A DNA stretch of 7,867 nucleotides from SLRI01 sp964528705 (lineage in GTDB: Bacteria > Pseudomonadota > Alphaproteobacteria > Geminicoccales > Geminicoccaceae), in assembly GCA_964528705.1 (NCBI GenBank), contig CAZGUW010000234.1:1-7867 (forward strand), in the 5' to 3' direction. Positions 6,387-7,867 of this stretch are shown here, in pieces (positions within the stretch are counted from its first letter, which is position 1; every line of letters starts with the position of its first letter). Both the position numbers and the translations under genes were made by a program. Under the pieces are notes generated by a model. It was not told the DNA's origin and ran no database searches. It saw only the letters and a list, made by a program, of their open reading frames with translations.

Positions 6387-7332
6387 CGCGGCCATACCGG
6401 ACACGCGGGTCGAACCAGGCGTAGAGCACGTCGACCACGAGATTGACGATGAGCAGCATGGCGGCGACGAAAAGCATTCCTCCCTGGATCACCGGGTAAT
6501 CGCGCCGGAGGATGGCCGAGGCCATCAGCCGGCCCACGCCCGGGATCGAGTAGACCGTCTCGATCACAACCGAGCCGCCCAGCAGCAGGCTGAAGATGAT
6601 GCCGGTGACCGTGACGACCGGGATCATCACGTTCTTGAAGGCGTGCTTGCCGACCACGATCCAGGGCGGCATGCCCTTCGCCTTGGCCGTGCGGATGTAA
6701 TCCTGCCGCAGCACCTCGAGCATGGTCGCCCGGGTGATGCGGGCGAGCAGGCCCATCTGCAGCATGGCGAGCGAGACGGCCGGCAGCGTGGCGGCGGCGA
6801 GCCAGCCCCAGGGGTCCTCGAGGAAGGGCACGTAGCCGCCCGACGGCAGCCAGCCGAGCCAGACGGCGAAGAGGATGATCAGCATCAGCCCGAGCCAGAA
6901 GTTCGGCAGGGAGACGCCGATCAGGGCAACGCTCATCAGGATCTGGTCGATCCAGGTGTTCTGGCGAAGGGCCGCCAGCGTGCCGCTGGTGAGTGCGGCG
7001 AGCAAGGTCAGGAAGAGGGCGTAAAACGAGATCGAGAGGGTGACCGGCAGGCGCTCGAGGATCGAGGTGGTGACCCCCCGGCCGAGTAGCAGGCTCTGCC
7101 CCAGATCGCCCTGCAGGAGATTGCCGTACCAGGTCAGGAGCTGCGTCAGGAACGGCTTGTCGAGGCCGAGCTGCTGGCGGATGTGCTCGACCTCGGCCGG
7201 CGTGGCCGAGAGCCCGGCGATGATCATCGCCGGGTCTCCCGGGACCAGCTTCATCAAGAGGAACGAGATCAGCGTCACCAGCAGCATGACCGGTATGGCG
7301 CTGACGAGGCGGCCGGCGATGAAACGGATCAT
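6376..7332 (-). CDS. DppB-type ABC transporter permease
   Basis: The product is a 318-residue inner-membrane permease. It starts with MIRFIAGRLVSAIPVM and a membrane helix at about 9-30. A periplasmic region with VPGDPA (30-35) and the GLDKP and GDLGQS motifs follows, as in DppB/OppB/GsiC. Several further helices come next. The EAA coupling loop DYIRTAKAKGMPPWIVVGKHAF is at 211-232, and the family block IETVYSIPGVGRL at 258-270. It ends FDPRVRYG plus a short tail. The ATG at 7332 has AGGGAG 8 nt upstream. It lies 40 bp after the binding-protein gene, and its 3' end overlaps the DppC-type gene. Length and motif order are complete, with no sign of damage. Confidence 0.95.
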   Translation of the reverse strand: MIRFIAGRLVSAIPVMLLVTLISFLLMKLVPGDPAMIIAGLSATPAEVEHIRQQLGLDKPFLTQLLTWYGNLLQGDLGQSLLLGRGVTTSILERLPVTLSISFYALFLTLLAALTSGTLAALRQNTWIDQILMSVALIGVSLPNFWLGLMLIILFAVWLGWLPSGGYVPFLEDPWGWLAAATLPAVSLAMLQMGLLARITRATMLEVLRQDYIRTAKAKGMPPWIVVGKHAFKNVMIPVVTVTGIIFSLLLGGSVVIETVYSIPGVGRLMASAILRRDYPVIQGGMLFVAAMLLIVNLVVDVLYAWFDPRVRYGRDGD

Positions 7333-7340
7333 GCCGCCGG

Positions 7341-7346
7341 CTCCCT
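7341..7346 (-). promoter_or_regulatory. Ribosome binding site of the DppB-type permease gene
   Basis: AGGGAG lies 8 nt before the ATG at 7332, inside the 40-bp gap after the binding-protein gene. It supports independent initiation of the permease gene. Confidence 0.65.
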
Positions 7347-7347
7347 G

Positions 7348-7379
7348 GTCTGCCTCAGCCTCTCAGTCTGCCTCAGCCT
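7348..7379. repeat. Short direct repeat (14 bp, 18-bp period) duplicating a stop codon
   Basis: GTCTGCCTCAGCCT occurs at 7348-7361 and again at 7366-7379. On the coding strand the repeat contains GGC TGA GGC AGA. The copy at 7366-7379 holds the real stop (7375-7373) of the binding-protein gene, and the other copy places a second in-frame TGA at 7357-7355, six codons further on. It looks like a small tandem duplication in the gap between the binding-protein and permease genes. Confidence 0.7.
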
Positions 7380-7867
7380 TCGAACCAGACGTTCCAGAGG
7401 CGCGGAATGCGGAACGGCACGAAGCCGTCCACGTTGCTGCGCACGCCCTGGACCTTCTGGATGTCGCCCATCACGATGGCATAGACGTCATCGTAGAAGA
7501 TGGTTTGCACATCATTGAAGGCGGCCTTGCGACCTTCGGCCGTCTCCTCGAGCTGCATGCGCGACCACGCATCGTCCAGCTCCGGATCTTCGGGCGCCCG
7601 CGACAGGTTGGCGGGCGGCACGAGATCGACGACCGCCCCCTGCGGGCCGATCGACGGGCCGGTGCCGAAGCCGGTGAAGAACATGTTCCAGGCGTTGGTG
7701 TTGTCACGTTCCTGCCGCGAGGTCGGCCAGTCGACGACCTTCAGCTCGGCATTGATGCCGATGTCCTTGAGCTGCTCGGACATCACCAGCGATGCATTGT
7801 ACATGTTGGTGTAGTCGGAGTTGGTCAGCAGGACGACCGGCTCGCCGTTATAGTCGGCCTCCTCCAG
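7373..7867 (-). CDS. Extracellular solute-binding protein of the peptide-transport family (SBP_bac_5), C-terminal part
   Basis: The frame is open from the right edge of the window to TGA at 7375-7373 and gives the last 164 residues; family members are usually about 500-550 residues, so roughly two thirds is missing. The visible part is the C-terminal lobe. NSDYTNMYNASLVMSEQL, then KDIGINAELKVVDWPT and MFFTGFGTGP, are the usual order in peptide/nickel-type binding proteins. Near the end, VDGFVPFRIPRLWNVWFEG is a tail common in proteobacterial members. The protein would work in the periplasm, delivering ligand to the two permeases encoded next. The signal peptide, the N-terminal lobe and the operon promoter lie outside the window. 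The specificity residues cannot be read, so dipeptide, oligopeptide, opine or another amide ligand are all possible. Confidence 0.92.
   Translation of the reverse strand: MEEADYNGEPVVLLTNSDYTNMYNASLVMSEQLKDIGINAELKVVDWPTSRQERDNTNAWNMFFTGFGTGPSIGPQGAVVDLVPPANLSRAPEDPELDDAWSRMQLEETAEGRKAAFNDVQTIFYDDVYAIVMGDIQKVQGVRSNVDGFVPFRIPRLWNVWFEG

Noticed and set aside
4770..6446. A 558-residue + strand open frame opposite the ATPase and permease genes.
   Set aside because: It lies wholly antisense to two well-supported genes and has low-complexity His/Asp/Arg composition with no recognisable motif, as expected of high-GC antisense shadows.
7333..7372. A REP-like or attenuating hairpin in the gap between the binding-protein and permease genes.
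   Set aside because: The gap holds direct repeats, not a convincing inverted repeat, and there is no T-run.
1..7867. CRISPR array, tRNA, insertion sequence or phage genes.
   Set aside because: No regularly spaced repeats, cloverleaf-like segment, transposase motif or terminal inverted repeats were seen on either strand. Nearly every base is covered by the listed genes.

Overview
This 7.9 kb window is very GC-rich. Its genes have GC-rich third positions and, as a result, many long spurious open frames on the opposite strand. Codon use and protein style suggest a high-GC proteobacterium, most likely an alphaproteobacterium. That is an inference; there is no rRNA or other marker in the window.

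Layout. Positions 2-1435 (+ strand) hold the 3' part of a gene for a right-handed parallel beta-helix protein whose beginning lies before the window. From the right edge to 1449, everything is on the - strand and reads as one operon. In transcription order it is: a peptide-type substrate-binding protein (partial, 7867-7373), a DppB-type permease (7332-6376), a DppC-type permease (6386-5493), a DppD-type ATPase (5488-4493), a DppF-type ATPase (4496-3516), and two tandem paralogous zinc-dependent deacylases of the succinylglutamate desuccinylase/aspartoacylase family (3502-2462 and 2456-1449). The genes overlap or lie 4-40 bp apart. The operon's promoter lies outside the window. The two transcription units converge with only 13 bp between their stop codons, and I see no intrinsic terminator there.

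How the genes work together. The five transporter genes make a complete peptide/nickel-family ABC importer: binding protein, two permeases and two ATPases. The two cytoplasmic deacylases co-transcribed behind it suggest that an N-acylated amino acid, short peptide or similar amide is imported and then deacylated. Both resemble the DoeB type (N-acetyl-diaminobutyrate deacetylase of ectoine breakdown), but no other ectoine gene is visible, so the substrate is open.

The core transporter is ordinary. The points worth a second look are the pair of divergent deacylases tied to the importer, the unplaced beta-helix protein, a small tandem duplication that doubles the stop codon of the binding-protein gene, and a TTG start in an AT-rich island. 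I found no RNA gene, CRISPR array, insertion sequence or phage gene, and no stretch over 300 bases without a gene.
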